Below, one piece after another: positions 14,652-27,773 of a DNA stretch of 64,000 bases (positions are counted from its first letter, which is position 1; every line of letters begins with the position of its first letter). Under the pieces are notes generated by a model that saw only the letters and a program-made list of their open reading frames with translations, was not told where the DNA came from and made no database searches. This stretch comes from Cyanoderma ruficeps (taxonomy: Eukaryota; Chordata; Aves; Passeriformes; Timaliidae), in assembly GCA_008694505.1 (NCBI GenBank), contig VZDJ01000010.1, forward strand, positions 943,775 to 1,007,774, in the 5' to 3' direction. The position numbers and the translations under genes were made by a program.

Positions 14652-15324
14652 GATGAGCCACTGTATGTCCATGGAAATCCGAGTCCGTGGAACTGACAGG
14701 GTTCATTCAATTCAGTATGTCCACGTGAATCCCTTTGCCTCTTCACAAGGACAAGGACAAGCTAAGCTCACTGCAAGGGATTTCCTGTTTGACTTCATAA
14801 AATTTTCAGTGGGGCAGTTAGCCAAATGAATGTAGTAACCCATCTACAGCTCAAGTGCATTGCATGAGCAGGCAGGCTGGTAAGTGTCAGACCAGGCAGA
14901 ACAGGCCAGTGTTGATATGCCCACCACACACTGAATACCCCAAACACTTTGAAAAACAACTGACTAATCCTCTATTACAATGTGCAGAATGGATCACAGA
15001 TCCATTAGATAGAGGAGCTATTTATTTTTGTAAACCTCACAGTAATACAGGGTCTTATTTTTTTAATAAGATTTGAGCACTAGGTGACTTTGCTTTTATA
15101 TGATATGCTATTAGTGGCTTACTGAAAAATATTTCTGTAAATAGAGAGAGGGTCAGGCATGCAGGTTCTCTCCTTGGAGAGCATAATAGTCCCACTGTAG
15201 CTACCACGGAATATGGGAGGCACAAATGGACAGTTATCCTCATGGTCCTCTGAAATGACTGCAGGATCAACAAGCCTGCTGCTGTTACCACAGCTATATC
15301 CCAATGGCTCCACCGAACAGTCTC

Positions 15325-15364
15325 AAAAAAAAAAAAAAAAAAAGNAAAAAAAAAAAAAAAAAAA
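15325..15364 (+). repeat. Poly-A run interrupted by GN
   Basis: Forty positions are almost entirely A, broken by G and an N at 15344-15345. I see no flanking direct repeat or upstream retrogene that would make it the tail of a processed copy. The N probably marks an unresolved homopolymer length in the assembly. Confidence 0.85.
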
Positions 15365-18300
15365 GTATATCTGTTCATGTCTTGTCTCTGTGAAGGATTT
15401 TCTTTACTATAGAATGCTGCAGCTGCCAGGGGACTGGTGTTCCCAGCATGGTACATTGGGGAAGTTAAAACACACCACTTTTCACTCCCCCTTAGTTTGG
15501 ACAATCACAGAGCAGGAGAGCACAGCACATCATGACCTTCTAAAATTGAAGGTAATCAGTAATCTGTATGCTTTCTTCGGTCTGTGAACATATCTGTGTT
15601 ACCATGTGTTTAAGCAGCATGAATCTTTCCTTACATCTGTGCATTTAATTTCAATTAATTAGAAAAAGTGCTAATCCTAGCTGGATTATACATGGATTAA
15701 ATACATAGTACAACCTCTAGTAAGAAGGTTGTTTTTCAATGCCATGTTTCACCACCTAATAACTGAACATTCCTTGCACGTCGTATTTGTCACCAGGAAA
15801 GGGTCATACTTGCAAGGTCAAGGCACACAGTAAGATTTAAGAGTGATTAAGAATGATTTAATTTTAGAAATGGAGGAAAAAAAAAGCACCATATTTTGAT
15901 TTTTTTCCTCTAATAAGAGCAATAATCAATTCAGAGACAAAACAAAAACCAACCAATTCCCAGAAATGCTACTAAAAGCTTAATGAATGTACTTGAAAAA
16001 ATATAACAAACTAAGGAATAAGTGCCCAATGAGCAAAAAAGTAATATTTCCCTACCTGCATAACTATTCTAGGAGAGTTTTGCTGCTTAATGATCTTAGC
16101 CTATTTCTATTTCTAGTTTTGCAAGTACTGCTTTTTGGGAGTCTCGCAGCATTTGATACTTTACAGTGGTGTGTGATGTCCCAGATGTGTCGTTCTACAT
16201 GCTAAAATATATTTGCAGTGTTGCAGGTTTTGTTCTGCTGACTCTTAGTACAATATCAAAGGCAGGTGCATACAGGATTTGGATTAAAAATTTTTAACTA
16301 TCCCATAGCCGTTTTATCATTATTTTTTTTCTTTTTGTAAATAGATGAACCATTTCAATACTTCATAGGCTGCAGGGATGAAAAATATAAAGGCTCAACA
16401 TTGGAGTTGTTTTAGTAAAATTCCAGGGAGTCACTTGTTCAAACATATTTTACTATTTTGTTAATCTTGTGGAGGAACCAGATGCTCAGGAAAAGACTAT
16501 TTGGGTGGCAGATTTGAGGGCTGGATTGTATTGTGAAAGCTGCCACATGTCTCTGGAGCTTTTTTATTAATGCCCATCACTGCAGGGGATGGGGAGGATA
16601 CATGACTTGTAAATTCTTAGAGGAAAATAGAAGTAATTACCAAGCCAGACCTAGTCCTCAATACTGTTACTATTTTAGCTCATCTTTCTTGAGCCAGATC
16701 ATCTGATATGTAAAAAAATGTGGGTTTAGCCTGAATCTCTTTAAGCGCTCACACTAAAATTGTTCCTGTTTCTGAGCACTTCTGGATAAGAACCACTAGT
16801 TATTAAATTATTAATTTTTGTTCTACTTTAAGCAAAAAAAACCTAAGTGTGGCTAAATCAAAGTTATAGGAATGTTTTCAGAGAAGCTTAAGATCAGCTG
16901 ACCTGTTCATGTCTTCACCATAGAAGACTTTGTACGGCATTTAGAAAAGTATTTGGCAACACCAAAACATGAAGACACAGAATAGGGTTTTGTTGTAGGT
17001 ATTTATACATCATTCTTCTACAAAGTCCCTGGTCATTAAAAAAATCTCATCTCTGTAATGATGAGAACAAATTGAAGAAATCTTTATGTTATATCAATCT
17101 TTGTATTAAGTTTCCTTGTCCCTGCTTTCCACCTCCCACCAACACATGCTTGGCTCCGATTCATCCTAATTCTCTTATATGATAAATTCCTAAAGCTCCT
17201 CAAAGCTGTTGGCAGGGAGAGATGTAATAAAAACAACAGGGGGGAGAGGGCATTAGTACTTATAATAATACTGACACCAAATGACTTCCACCAGAGCTGT
17301 AAACATGTTCCCAAGCAGGGGTTCACCAGGCTGCTTCCCTCTGCCCGCAGTTTAGCTCCACAAGGGAACACAGAGTGAGAGCAAACAGTGGGAACAAACA
17401 CAAATCTAGTAAACAGAGAACAAACAGGGGAAAAAGCCATGACCCCATTAGCCTGCCTCTATGTTGATTTAGCTAGCAAGCAAGGTTTGTGGGCACACAT
17501 CCATCCCATCTTCATGTGAAATCCCTCCTGTACTGATAAGCCCAAGAGCTGGCAGGTTCTGCTGTGTTTTCTTGGAGACTTGTGTGTGCCTGGAGACAGC
17601 AGGTCCTCAGCACTGGGCTGACAGCACCCACCCTGCAGTGCTGGACTCTGCAGCTGCAGGCTGCCTTACCCAGCATCACAGAGAACCTGTGTGCACTGAA
17701 AAACACAGCAAACATGAGTTCTTCTGCAACAAGCAGTTTGCCCAGTTTTGTGGTCTTCAATGAAGGGATATGCAAACCCACTAATAATTATCTTGCCTGA
17801 ATAGGTACAAGGGTAAATTACACTCAAATAAGTGAAAAGAATTTGCTCCCCAAAAAAAACCCCAAAAATCACAAACTGAAAAACCCCAAAAACAACCAAC
17901 TAAACAAACAAACACCATAAAAACATGACCAACAGATCAGCATTTGGAAACAGAGAACCTGGAAAGACTTAGAAATAAAGAGACACGCATGAAGTGTGAT
18001 AGAAATAAAATATTGTGTAATTGAGGCATACAACTGCATTTTTTCAGTCTTTATAAGTTTTGGAATCTTTTACCTGCATTTAAAACCAGGCAAACAGACA
18101 TATATAAAATACCAGTTGCATTACTAAACCCATCAAATCATTAAAAGCAAATTATATCCTTAGACTGTACTAGGACAAGAGCTTTGGGTTTCTTATGTAT
18201 ATTCCTATACAGGAGTAGACATTTCAACAGACAGGACAATCCTAACAATGAATGCAACCCTTCTATTTTCATGACTGCTTTGTACATGATTTTGTTGTAG

Positions 18301-20432
18301 TTTAGCTGACAGACAAGGACATAAACAAAAGAAAAAATATCACACACATTGAAGAAAATGTATCTTCTCTAATTTCTGTCAGAGTGATAGACTGCGCTGT
18401 CCTATATGTTGTATGTAAAGAATACACACAAGGAAAGTGCAGAGCTTGCAAAACACTAGTTTATGTTCAGTAAAAAAACAATCCTGGGAACTAAAACACA
18501 GATGAAAAAATGGCAAAGGCTCCAAAAAAGATTGTAGAAGCACAGTTTCCACATTTCCTGGTCTTTTTTCACTTCTCTTAGAAGAGTAAGTTAATTACAA
18601 ATAATACTGAACAATATCTATTCCATATTTCTTCATTAATTCAGGTAAGGAAAGAACTTACCAGATAGTTTTCAGGCATTTTATGTCTGATACTGAAATT
18701 ACATTTTAACTTCACTTAGACCCTACTTCAGGTTCAATTTTTTCTTGAGCCTCTTGCTGGGTGAGACAGAGATGCAATTTTTTATTGAGATAGCACATTC
18801 AATTAATAATTAAAATTCTGGTGAATAGTTTGAAATAAAGTTAGTGATATTTTCTTGACTTGGAATTTTCCTGAAAAATACTAATCCCATGCAGTTTTTT
18901 AGGACTGTATAAGAACCATCAAAAGACTGTATAAGAACATGTTCAGAGATGGAATTGAAAAGTTAGGTGTCTTTTTCCTCTGGAAAAAACATTCAAATTG
19001 CATTATTACTTTTGATCTGACTCTAAAGAACTATAGCTTAGTTTTAAAAATGTTGAAGCCACTGTTGAGAGTTTATTGTGATAAACCATTGTGAAATGTA
19101 TGTGTTCACCCTGTGCTGGTACTCTGGGCATCCAGGCAGGCACTAGCCATTGCTCTCCCCAAGTCACTCATTTCATTGTAGGCTATTGGGTTTGTCAAGC
19201 ATGATGTCCCATTTGTGATTTCTTGTCAATTACTCCTGAAAACGTTACTGTCCTATCTGTGCCTGGCAGTTGTTTGCAGGATTAGCTGCTCCATCACCAT
19301 CCCTAGGTATCAAGGTGAGACTGGGGCACCTGAAGTTCCCAGGATGCTCCTCCTTGCCCTTTTCAAGGTAGGAGTAACATTTGCTAGTTCCCCTTTCACT
19401 ATTCAAATCTTGTTGTCATTAACTGTAAATGGTTTAGTGACATGACAAATTACTGTATAAGAAAAAACTGATGATGACCTTTTTTAATATTCTGAGAACA
19501 AGTGTCTCAATTAGAATTATCTGGATGCTGCCCTTCTTAAGGTACACAATTATCACTCAATTCAAAAATTATATAAACAAAAAAGCAATACCCCTAAGAT
19601 TGCATCTGAGGAATAAAAATACATAAGTGTAGCTCTTTGAATTCTTGTGTGGACTTCCTCAGTCAACTCTAAAACTGTGTTATGACCTGCAGTGATCCTT
19701 TTAATTTCATGTGGACTGAAAACAGGCACCAACTGTCAGAAAGTTAAAGCTCTGTTAGATGGCTTGATGACAAGAGATACAAGGAAAATTCAAGGAAATT
19801 CAGAAGTAACTTCATCATAAAAAAGAAAATAATGTCACTTTGTTAACTATTTTTTTTCTAGCAGATACTTGCCATCTAACTTTGTTACGCTTTTTTTGTT
19901 TCTCTGGTATGATGATGGAAGACTATACAACTATGATGAGGAAACACAGATTTCAAGAAAGATTTGCACAGCCTATTAAAAAGTGCAAATGCCAATTTTC
20001 TGTGGGTGTGTAATGAACAGAAATTTCTATAGAATTCAATTATTTGTAAAAAAGATTTTTTTATAAAACATTAGGAAGAGCTGAATGAGTCATAAATACT
20101 ATCAGTAGGAACATTGTGCTTATATATCACAACATATTCTTTGCTGAACAAATTGCTCTATCACGACGGTGAAAAAACTTTAAAAAATAGCTTCAGATAT
20201 GTGAGAGAGGAAAGCTGATATATGTTTATGCAGAATGATAAGACAAAAATCGAGGCTGCAGAAAATAAATGGGAATTAGAACATGTTATTTAAGAATCAA
20301 CACCATAAAGCATTATATAAGTCCTAATTTTTCCTCAAGACTTAGAGAATACTCCTGGAAGATAAATAGCTACTGCTCAGATGCATAAGGGAGCAAGAAA
20401 TACAGAACCTGTCAAATTACTATTTCATTGTA

Positions 20433-20462
20433 GAACTTGTCCCTAAAGAACTTGTCCCTAAA
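20433..20462. repeat. 15-bp perfect tandem duplication
   Basis: GAACTTGTCCCTAAA occurs twice in direct succession. Confidence 0.9.
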
Positions 20463-21466
20463 GAATTTAGAGCTTTATTACCAGCACACCACCCCAGGTT
20501 TTGGTCCCCAAAACCTTTGAGAAGTGGAGACTGATGAATTGATTGAGCACTGTAAACTGATGAGATAGCCATACACTTGCTAGTCACACAGTGAAAAGGA
20601 AAAACCAAACCAGCCAAGGACAGAAATGAAAGGTGTCTTCTTTCTTCTCCCCTGCAGTTTGCTTTATTTTGATGACTAGTTAAATGAGGGCTATTGAAAG
20701 AACCGCTTTCATCCAGAGGCACTCAGCAAAATACCAACTGAAGAGAAACAAAATCTGTACCTGAATTTGAAATAGATATATCTTACAGAAAATGTTGGCG
20801 TTTATAGTTTTAGGGGTCTCAAATGTAAACAATGTGATAACACACAGCAATCAAACTTTGCCACTGCATATTTAGAGTTATCAAAACCTTCTATGGAAAG
20901 CCTGTTCATGCAGCACACACAGCACCTGACCAAAAACATAAAGGGCTGATGTAGAAGTCCAGAAAATCATAAATGATCAGGAAATTACCAAGGACTATTA
21001 ATAAAAAGGTTAACAATAAAAGAAAAATAACAAGACAATTAAACAAACAAACAGTGAGGATGCACCTTAGTCATCACTGAAGTTTGTAAATTGTCATGAA
21101 TAAAAAGTGACCAGCAATGGTTGGATCAGGTACATGATAATAAATCACAGACTACAGGCCTTGATCAGAGAGTATTGTCTTGCATAGATAGCCAAGGAGG
21201 ATAAAATCTTTGAATGCCTGATGAAGTAATTATTTTCCATTTATATGGTTAATTAAAGCATCTTAATCAGAAAAAAATTTCCTGTTTTCCTGACAACTGT
21301 CGTTTTGAATCTAGGATTTCCAGCATCATTGTAACAAAATGTATTCTTGACAGAAAATGGGAAATGCAAAATGTAAAACTAAAAAATATCTCAGTACTGA
21401 GAGTCTGGAATCCACTAAGGGATGCTACAGCACACGTAGATGGCAATGGTTGATCAGAGATCATAC

Positions 21467-21498
21467 AAAAAAAAAAAANAAAAAAAAAAAAAAAAAAA
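21467..21498 (+). repeat. Poly-A run with an N
   Basis: This is a run of A from 21467 to 21498 with an N at 21479. Flanks show no obvious target-site duplication. It resembles the other N-interrupted A-run at 15.3 kb. Confidence 0.85.
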
Positions 21499-24400
21499 GC
21501 ACAAGGATAAAATGTAATCAACTGGCAATGATTTAAGCAGAAGAATGTGTTAATTTGACTTCTGAGCTGTGACTGAAGAAGGCGCAGGTAGGTGCCCTGG
21601 GGCTTACAGGAAGTGTGCAGGTCCTACACAGAGTTGGATGGTATTTCCAGCAGCTCTGCTATTAAAACATTAGCCCATCAGCTATTAAGCAGGTCCCTAG
21701 TATACTCTGCTCCTTCACCTACATTATGAAGGAAGGAATTCCTGCTGATGGAAAAACTCATGTCTAATATGAACTGTGACTAAACAGTGGGCTGTGTCTA
21801 ATTCAGTCTAAAGCCCTGGAAGGTTGCACACTTGGGACATGTGAAGATTCTATGCTTCCTTTCCACTGAAATTTTCATCCAGGCTGTGCTTAATTCCACC
21901 TGCTTGGAAGAAGCCTAGTCCAGCAGGCAGTGAGAAAAACAGATTGTCACACTTTTACCTGGAAGTGTAAAGTCTTTCTATGCAATGTTCTGGTGATAGA
22001 GGTACTCATGACATCTGTGTCACATCACTGCCCAGTAGAAGTGGGTATTTGAGGTTCAGTCCTTTAAATCCCAGATGACTGTTTATTAATTTATCTGGCA
22101 AAAATCCCTAGCTCCCAGCCAGAAATGAAGGCCTGGCTTGCTTTAGGCACCAGATGAGGTTCTCAGCCCTGAATCCCCAGTGGAGGAAATGCTTCTCTCT
22201 GGCCTAGAAAAAGGCATGTGGCTCAGCATCACCTCCTCCAAGAACAGCTTTGGCTCTCTTGGCTCTCACTTCTCCTTGAAATTTTGCTTCTGAGTCAGGC
22301 CTTCCGCTGCTTACTCACAAACCTCTTTGTGGGCACCTAACTCATCACACGTTGTACCAGGAGCCCCATCAAGGTGAATACTGTGAAGGACAGCCTAAAA
22401 ATTTGATAGTGTGCAATGTGTCCTAGAGTGCTTGCCTTTTTCTCGGCTAATCAGCAGCATTTTTCAAGGGATACTGCCAAAATATGCCATGTAAAGTGAT
22501 TTACATTGTTCATGAAAGGAATGCCAATGAATATCCCATTTTCTCAGCCTATCCAAGGCATGGTTTCCAAATGTATATAAGGATAACGCGTATTAAAAAA
22601 GTGTGCTTGAAATATTTCTAATAGAAACACAAATTCTGAATGTGACTGCCTTACCTCCTTTAAATAATCTTTCATTTCCTACACTTCTATTTATTTGGGA
22701 TTTTAAATTTAACTTCTAGGCTTCAGGGGGAAGGTCATTCCCAACCAACCAGAATCTCTTAAGTAGGCAACTACTTGGAAATCAGAAAACCCTAGAGTTG
22801 TAGCTCTATAACAATTACATGTGATAGAAATCAAACATTTGTTTCAAACCCTGTAATTCTAACTGACATACAGAATGTTAATGACTGAGGAAGGAACAAA
22901 GGCAATGGAAGCTTCAACAAATCCTCATGCAAAATTAATAGGCAACTTTGAATGAACGTTTGAAATTAATATAAAATTTTTTTGCTTGTACCTGTAGTTT
23001 TGCACTTGTATATGACAAAGCTTTTCCATCTGTCTTCTTTGTTCAAGGAAGAGTGAGTTCAAGGAAACGGGGGCAGGGCAAAACACCCTGCCTTGATGCT
23101 GGGAATCAGCTTTTTTATTCTCACTCTGACACTCTGATCTTTAAGTGTTATCACTGCCCCAAAAAGAAACCCTGAAATATAATTGCAAACTTCTCACAAA
23201 CTATTTTTTTCCCCACACTCTTTTTTGTCTGGCTGAAACTATATTACATTACGAGCAAAGCTCACACAATCTGCATATGTGCCTACCATAGAGATGACTA
23301 TATATTACCAGACATGCAGAAAGGCTTCACAATTTATTTACAGTTGGATGGCACTGAAATTACATGTCAGTTTCTCAAGCATTCTCATCATCAGAATGAC
23401 AGCTGGAGTAAAGGAATTGCTGGTGCTGTTTAATTGTTTACCACAAGAGGCATTTAATAAAAAGAAATTAAGATCCTGTGCTCTTGGCAGTGTATAAAGG
23501 TATTACAAGATTCTCTGCGATTTACATTTATCAATATTTTGTTAATTGCTGCTCTACTTCTGACTTAGCTGGTTGCATCTAATTTCATGGTTGAATTCCT
23601 AACATAATTTCTGAGCTTTATTAGTAGTGATCTGGTTATTAAGAGACATATGGTGAATTAAAAAAACTAATAGCTTGTTAAAAGGGGACCGGATGTGCAG
23701 TCTATTGAAATCAGTGGAAATTTCCCTTTGACTGTGGACCAAGCTCAAGGGTAGCAGCATCTCAGCCACCAGGAATGCTGGTAACTCTTCACCTTCCCAC
23801 TGGCTCCCTCCAGCAGCGAACTGAAAGCAGTCCCCTGTCTGTTGTTTGCTACAGTTTTGCAATCTCATTATTAAAGAAGGCCATATTTTTTTGTTGGTTT
23901 ATTTATAGTTTCAACAATTTTAAAGCAGCTATATTTTATTTTACAGTGTTCATTAACAATACATTTTTGCCCAGAAAACTTCAAAGTGGCTTCCAAAGGT
24001 CTACTTATTGCCAACACTTAGAATAATTTCTTGACCTCTAATCAACTCTCCTCCATTAAATCAATATTTATATTCCTTTTCTCATAAAGCACATTGATGT
24101 CAAAAGACGGTGATATCAAGGAGTCATTGTTACAGCAATGAAAAGTGAACCTCTATTGCAAAAAATGGAGACATATAATATATTGTACAACCAGTATGTG
24201 TCAAAGTCACAGAAGCATTAAGATCCCAGTGTAGACATATATCCTTTACTGTTCTAACTTAAATACATAAATTCACCATAGTAGAATAAGATCCCACAAC
24301 CCTCTTTACATTAAGAATCAGACATTAAGAGCACTCCTGACTAGATTTTCAAAGAAATTTATTTCACCACCCAAGAAAGACCTTTTGCATTTTTTAAAAA

Positions 24401-25984
24401 ATTTTTTAGAAAACTTTTTGACTTCCTTTTTCTTCAGTAATTCAGAGTGTAACATGATAAGTTTTTAGGAAATGCTGCTAAATATGGAGCAGGTTTACAA
24501 TTCCCAAACTACTTATTAATAGACAGTCATAAACAAAGATGAAACTTGAATTGATATTAATTCCATTATAGCAGCACCATATATGCATTTAGTAATGAAT
24601 TACAGGAACAAAGACATTGAAATGCCTGTCCCCAGTTTCTTTTTACTCCCCTTCCCTGGACTCCCAAAGCTACTGAGGCAGGCTGATAGAAAAGACCTGG
24701 TTAAACTTGGCAGAAAGTATTGTTATGTGAAACTATATGTAACTAAAATATTAGAAAGTGGTTCTTTGGGTAAAATGATACATTTTTTACCCAAAATTAT
24801 TTTTGGTAAAATCCCAACATGAACACACAGAAATGGACCAGATGATAGAAACAAGCAGAACACTCTAGGCTGTGTGCCTGTGCAGTGCAAGCATGCATTT
24901 CCATGTTATTTCCAAACATGGAAAATCAACACACATATGTGATGTCATGAGTGGACAGTAGATGTGAAATAGCACTGCCTTAGTGATGCCTTTTAGCACA
25001 CTCCTGCTCTATGGGGACACATCGTGCCTCATTTTTCACAGAGGACACTCCTTTGACTTCACCAAGGGTGAGATTAAATTAGCAGGAGTTGCTGACACTG
25101 CAAATTCAGGGGCTGAGCCCACTGCAGTGGCTTGTAGCCATGTCTGTGTTGCAGCAGTTTTGATGATCCCATGCCATGAGATTGCATGGCTGTGTATGAC
25201 AGAGCCCAAGAGCAGATTTCAGTCCATAAACAGGCTAAATTGTGTCTGTGGAGGCAACCCACAGTTTACTGATGCCTTTGCTGAAGACTTACATCCACTG
25301 AATTTGTGGGAAATGTCTTCTACTTTTCAAAAATGCCCTCAGGAACAGCTTGCACCTCAGAGCTGAATGCTGCTAGCAAAACGAAGAGTATGGCACTGCC
25401 TGAGGCAAGATAACAGACTTAAGAGAAACAGTGTGGTCTTGAAACAAATAATTTCCTAAAATGTGGATATTTCTGAGGAAGAAAAAATTCATACATTAAC
25501 CATTTTTAACCTGAAAATGTCAGAAATTAAGGTAAATTAATTTTAGAAGCCCTCTGCCAAGCATAGTAAGCTGGTGTCGCCAAGTGTTAGTGAGGGGAGC
25601 ATATAATGGCCTCTGGAAGCAACACTGGTGTAACATCAGGGAAGCTGAGATGGAATTAGATAGCTGGCTTTGAATGCAGCCTGCATTGTGCCCACAGTCC
25701 ACATCCAGACAACCCAAAACTCCCCCACCAGCACACAGAGAAGGTGGTAGGCCAATAATGCAGAAGAACAGAAGACAGCAATACTAGGACAAGCAGGAGG
25801 AAGAGACTTCACCCACTTCATGAGGCACCCCTGCAGACCCCTTTCACTGCTCTGCAGACTGAAGACCCATCACATCAGGAGAGGTGCTAGGGCTGGGTAA
25901 AGCAGCTTGCAGCAAGGTCTGGTTGCTGTATAGCCACTAGTAGATCAGCCTGATCTGCCCATGTAACACCTAGCACAGCTTGGA

Positions 25985-26285
25985 AAAGGTGACAGGTGAT
26001 AGCAGTGGGGACTCCTTTCTGGAAGGAGCAGAGGCACCCATGTGCTGACTTCACATGCTCTCTAGACAGATGAGCTGTTTACTGGAGGATCATGTCAGGG
26101 ATGCCACTGGAGACTACTAAGTCTCCTGTAGACCACGCATTAGTGCTGTTGTTTCACACGGGTGGCAGTGATACAGCCAGGCAGTCTGAAGAGTACCAAG
26201 AAGGATTACAGAGTCCTGAAGGGGGGTCATCGGTCCTTCTGGTCAAGGGGAAGGTGTTTGAATGGGCCGTCTTCCTCATACAAGA
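25985..26285 (+). mobile_element. CR1 LINE fragment, 5'-type segment, sense on +
   Basis: The stretch around CATGTCAGGGATGCCACTGG, with the following GTGGCAGTGATACAGCCAGG and CAGTCTGAAGAGTACCAAGA segments, resembles the 5' part of CR1 elements in sense orientation. The match is to remembered CR1 sequence, so subfamily and exact limits are uncertain. It abuts an opposite-strand CR1 segment at about 26285. Confidence 0.5.
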
Positions 26286-26835
26286 GATTTGGCAGTCTTC
26301 CAATGATCTTCCCAGCCCTTTACTAGATCCTCTCCAGCAGTTCCCTGTCCTTCCTGCTGTGGCTGGACATACTACTCTAGACATGACCTCACCAGAGTAA
26401 AGGAGAGGGGCAGGATCACTTTCCTTTACCAGCTGGTCATTGTCTTCGTAATGCATTCCAGGATACCCAGTGGCCTTTATGGATACAAGGGCACAGCAGG
26501 ACTCCCAACCTGTACTGGTGCATGGGTTTATTCTTCCCCAGCTGCAGGACCCTGCATTTGCCTGTGTCGGACTTCATTATGATCCTCTCCACTCAACTCT
26601 CCAGCCTGTTCAGTTCTCACACAGCCTCCTGGTGTATCAAACCCTCCTCCCTGTCCTGGGCCATTTGTCAACTTGTCCCTTCATCCACATCACTGATCAA
26701 TAAACTGAACAAGACTGGACCCAGTACTGACCTCTGGGAAACACCACTGACTGCAGGCCTCCAGCTGCACTCTGCACTGCTGATCACAACCCTCTGAGCT
26801 CTGTCAGTCCATTCTCAACCCAGTTAGATGCCACA
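26286..26835 (-). mobile_element. CR1 LINE fragment, antisense on +
   Basis: The plus strand carries typical antisense CR1 text, such as CTGCAGGACCCTGCATTTGC and GACTGGACCCAGTACTGACC. The element therefore runs on the minus strand. It covers the end of the reverse-transcriptase ORF and part of the segment after it, and lacks the 3' terminus. Stops and indels show it is dead. Confidence 0.85.
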
Positions 26836-26864
26836 ATATAAAAAAGATGTTAAACAATTAGAAT

Positions 26865-27070
26865 CCAAATGAGGGTAACAAGGATGATGAAGGGTCAGAA
26901 GGGGAAGCTGTGCGAGCTGAGGTCACTTGGTCTGTTCATCCCAGGGAAGAGAAGACTGAGGAAGACCTCACTGCAATCTGCAGCTTCCTCATGGGGGAAA
27001 GTGAAGGCACAGGCACTCATCTCTTCTCTCTGGTGACCAGTGACAGGACCTGGGTCCCTGAGGTTCTGGT
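26865..27070 (+). mobile_element. CR1 LINE fragment, 3' segment, sense on +
   Basis: Landmarks include AGGATGATGAAGGGTCAGAA, AGAGAAGACTGAGGAAGACC and TCTCTGGTGACCAGTGACAG, all sense CR1 sequence from the region before the 3' end. It follows the antisense piece by about 30 bp and lacks the ATTCTATG terminus. Confidence 0.75.
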
Positions 27071-27773
27071 CTATCTTTCAAGGAACCATGGGCACTTCGC
27101 AGGATCTCAGCTTGTCAGTGTAATCCTGTAACTTATTTTATACACAGTGCTTTTAAAATCCATCAAGAAAAATCTATTATGCTTTAGAGAAAGGGCTCAT
27201 AAGGCTTTGGATGCTGCAGCAGCCTGTGCTCCAATATTAAGGCAGTTACTTGCAATGTGACCAGCTGTTTTTTAAAATGGACACAGCCTACTCCATCTCT
27301 GCAGGAACAGCATCTCTCATGTCTGCCTCCACCTTGTCATCTGCTCAAACTGAAGGCAGCTCTCACAGTATACCCCTTCAGCTCCTCAGAAATGGATGAG
27401 CAGAAAAACATTTGTAAGTCTCAAGAGACCATGAGAAGAATGTAAACACACAGAGAAGTAATCCAGAGATAAAAAGGTTTCACAGCATGTAACTCAAAAG
27501 GGACGCTCTCAGTCAGAAAATGGCTGCTACCTGGACATTTTGAAATTAAAAGTTGATGAAAATTTTCAATTTATTGTGAGTTAGGCACAGGCAGAGATGT
27601 ATTTTCTTTCATAGTTGCAACACCAGAGCAATATCTGAAAGGGAACATAGATTTAGTATGTCTGCTCCTGATAAAGTACTCATCAAAGTACAGCCCAGGT
27701 GAGCATAGAAAGATGTCATCTCTGCCCCACAGCTAGGAGAGGAAGCCTGAAGTACCTTTTCCACACCAAAATT
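27071..27773. other. Non-repeat spacer between CR1 pieces, no gene seen
   Basis: About 700 bp of mixed-composition DNA has only short chance reading frames. I recognise nothing in it. Confidence 0.5.

Larger units (their letters stand above)
1..25984. other. Intergenic AT-rich DNA downstream of HCN1, no gene seen
   Basis: About 26 kb holds only short chance reading frames, the longest being 139 codons at 8463-8882 (+), with no recognisable protein family and no splice-compatible series. I identify no CR1 copy here, although old diverged repeats may be hidden. Listed separately are several two-copy tandem duplications, two poly-A runs and AT-rich simple sequence near 4.8 kb. Single Ns lie at 11157, 15345 and 21479. 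Slightly GC-richer patches at 17.4-17.7, 21.6-22.4 and 25.0-25.9 kb have no identity I can support. Confidence 0.7.

Noticed and set aside
15055..15504. 149-codon minus-strand frame with a Phe run
   Set aside because: It passes through the poly-A/N tract, so the frame depends on an unresolved homopolymer.
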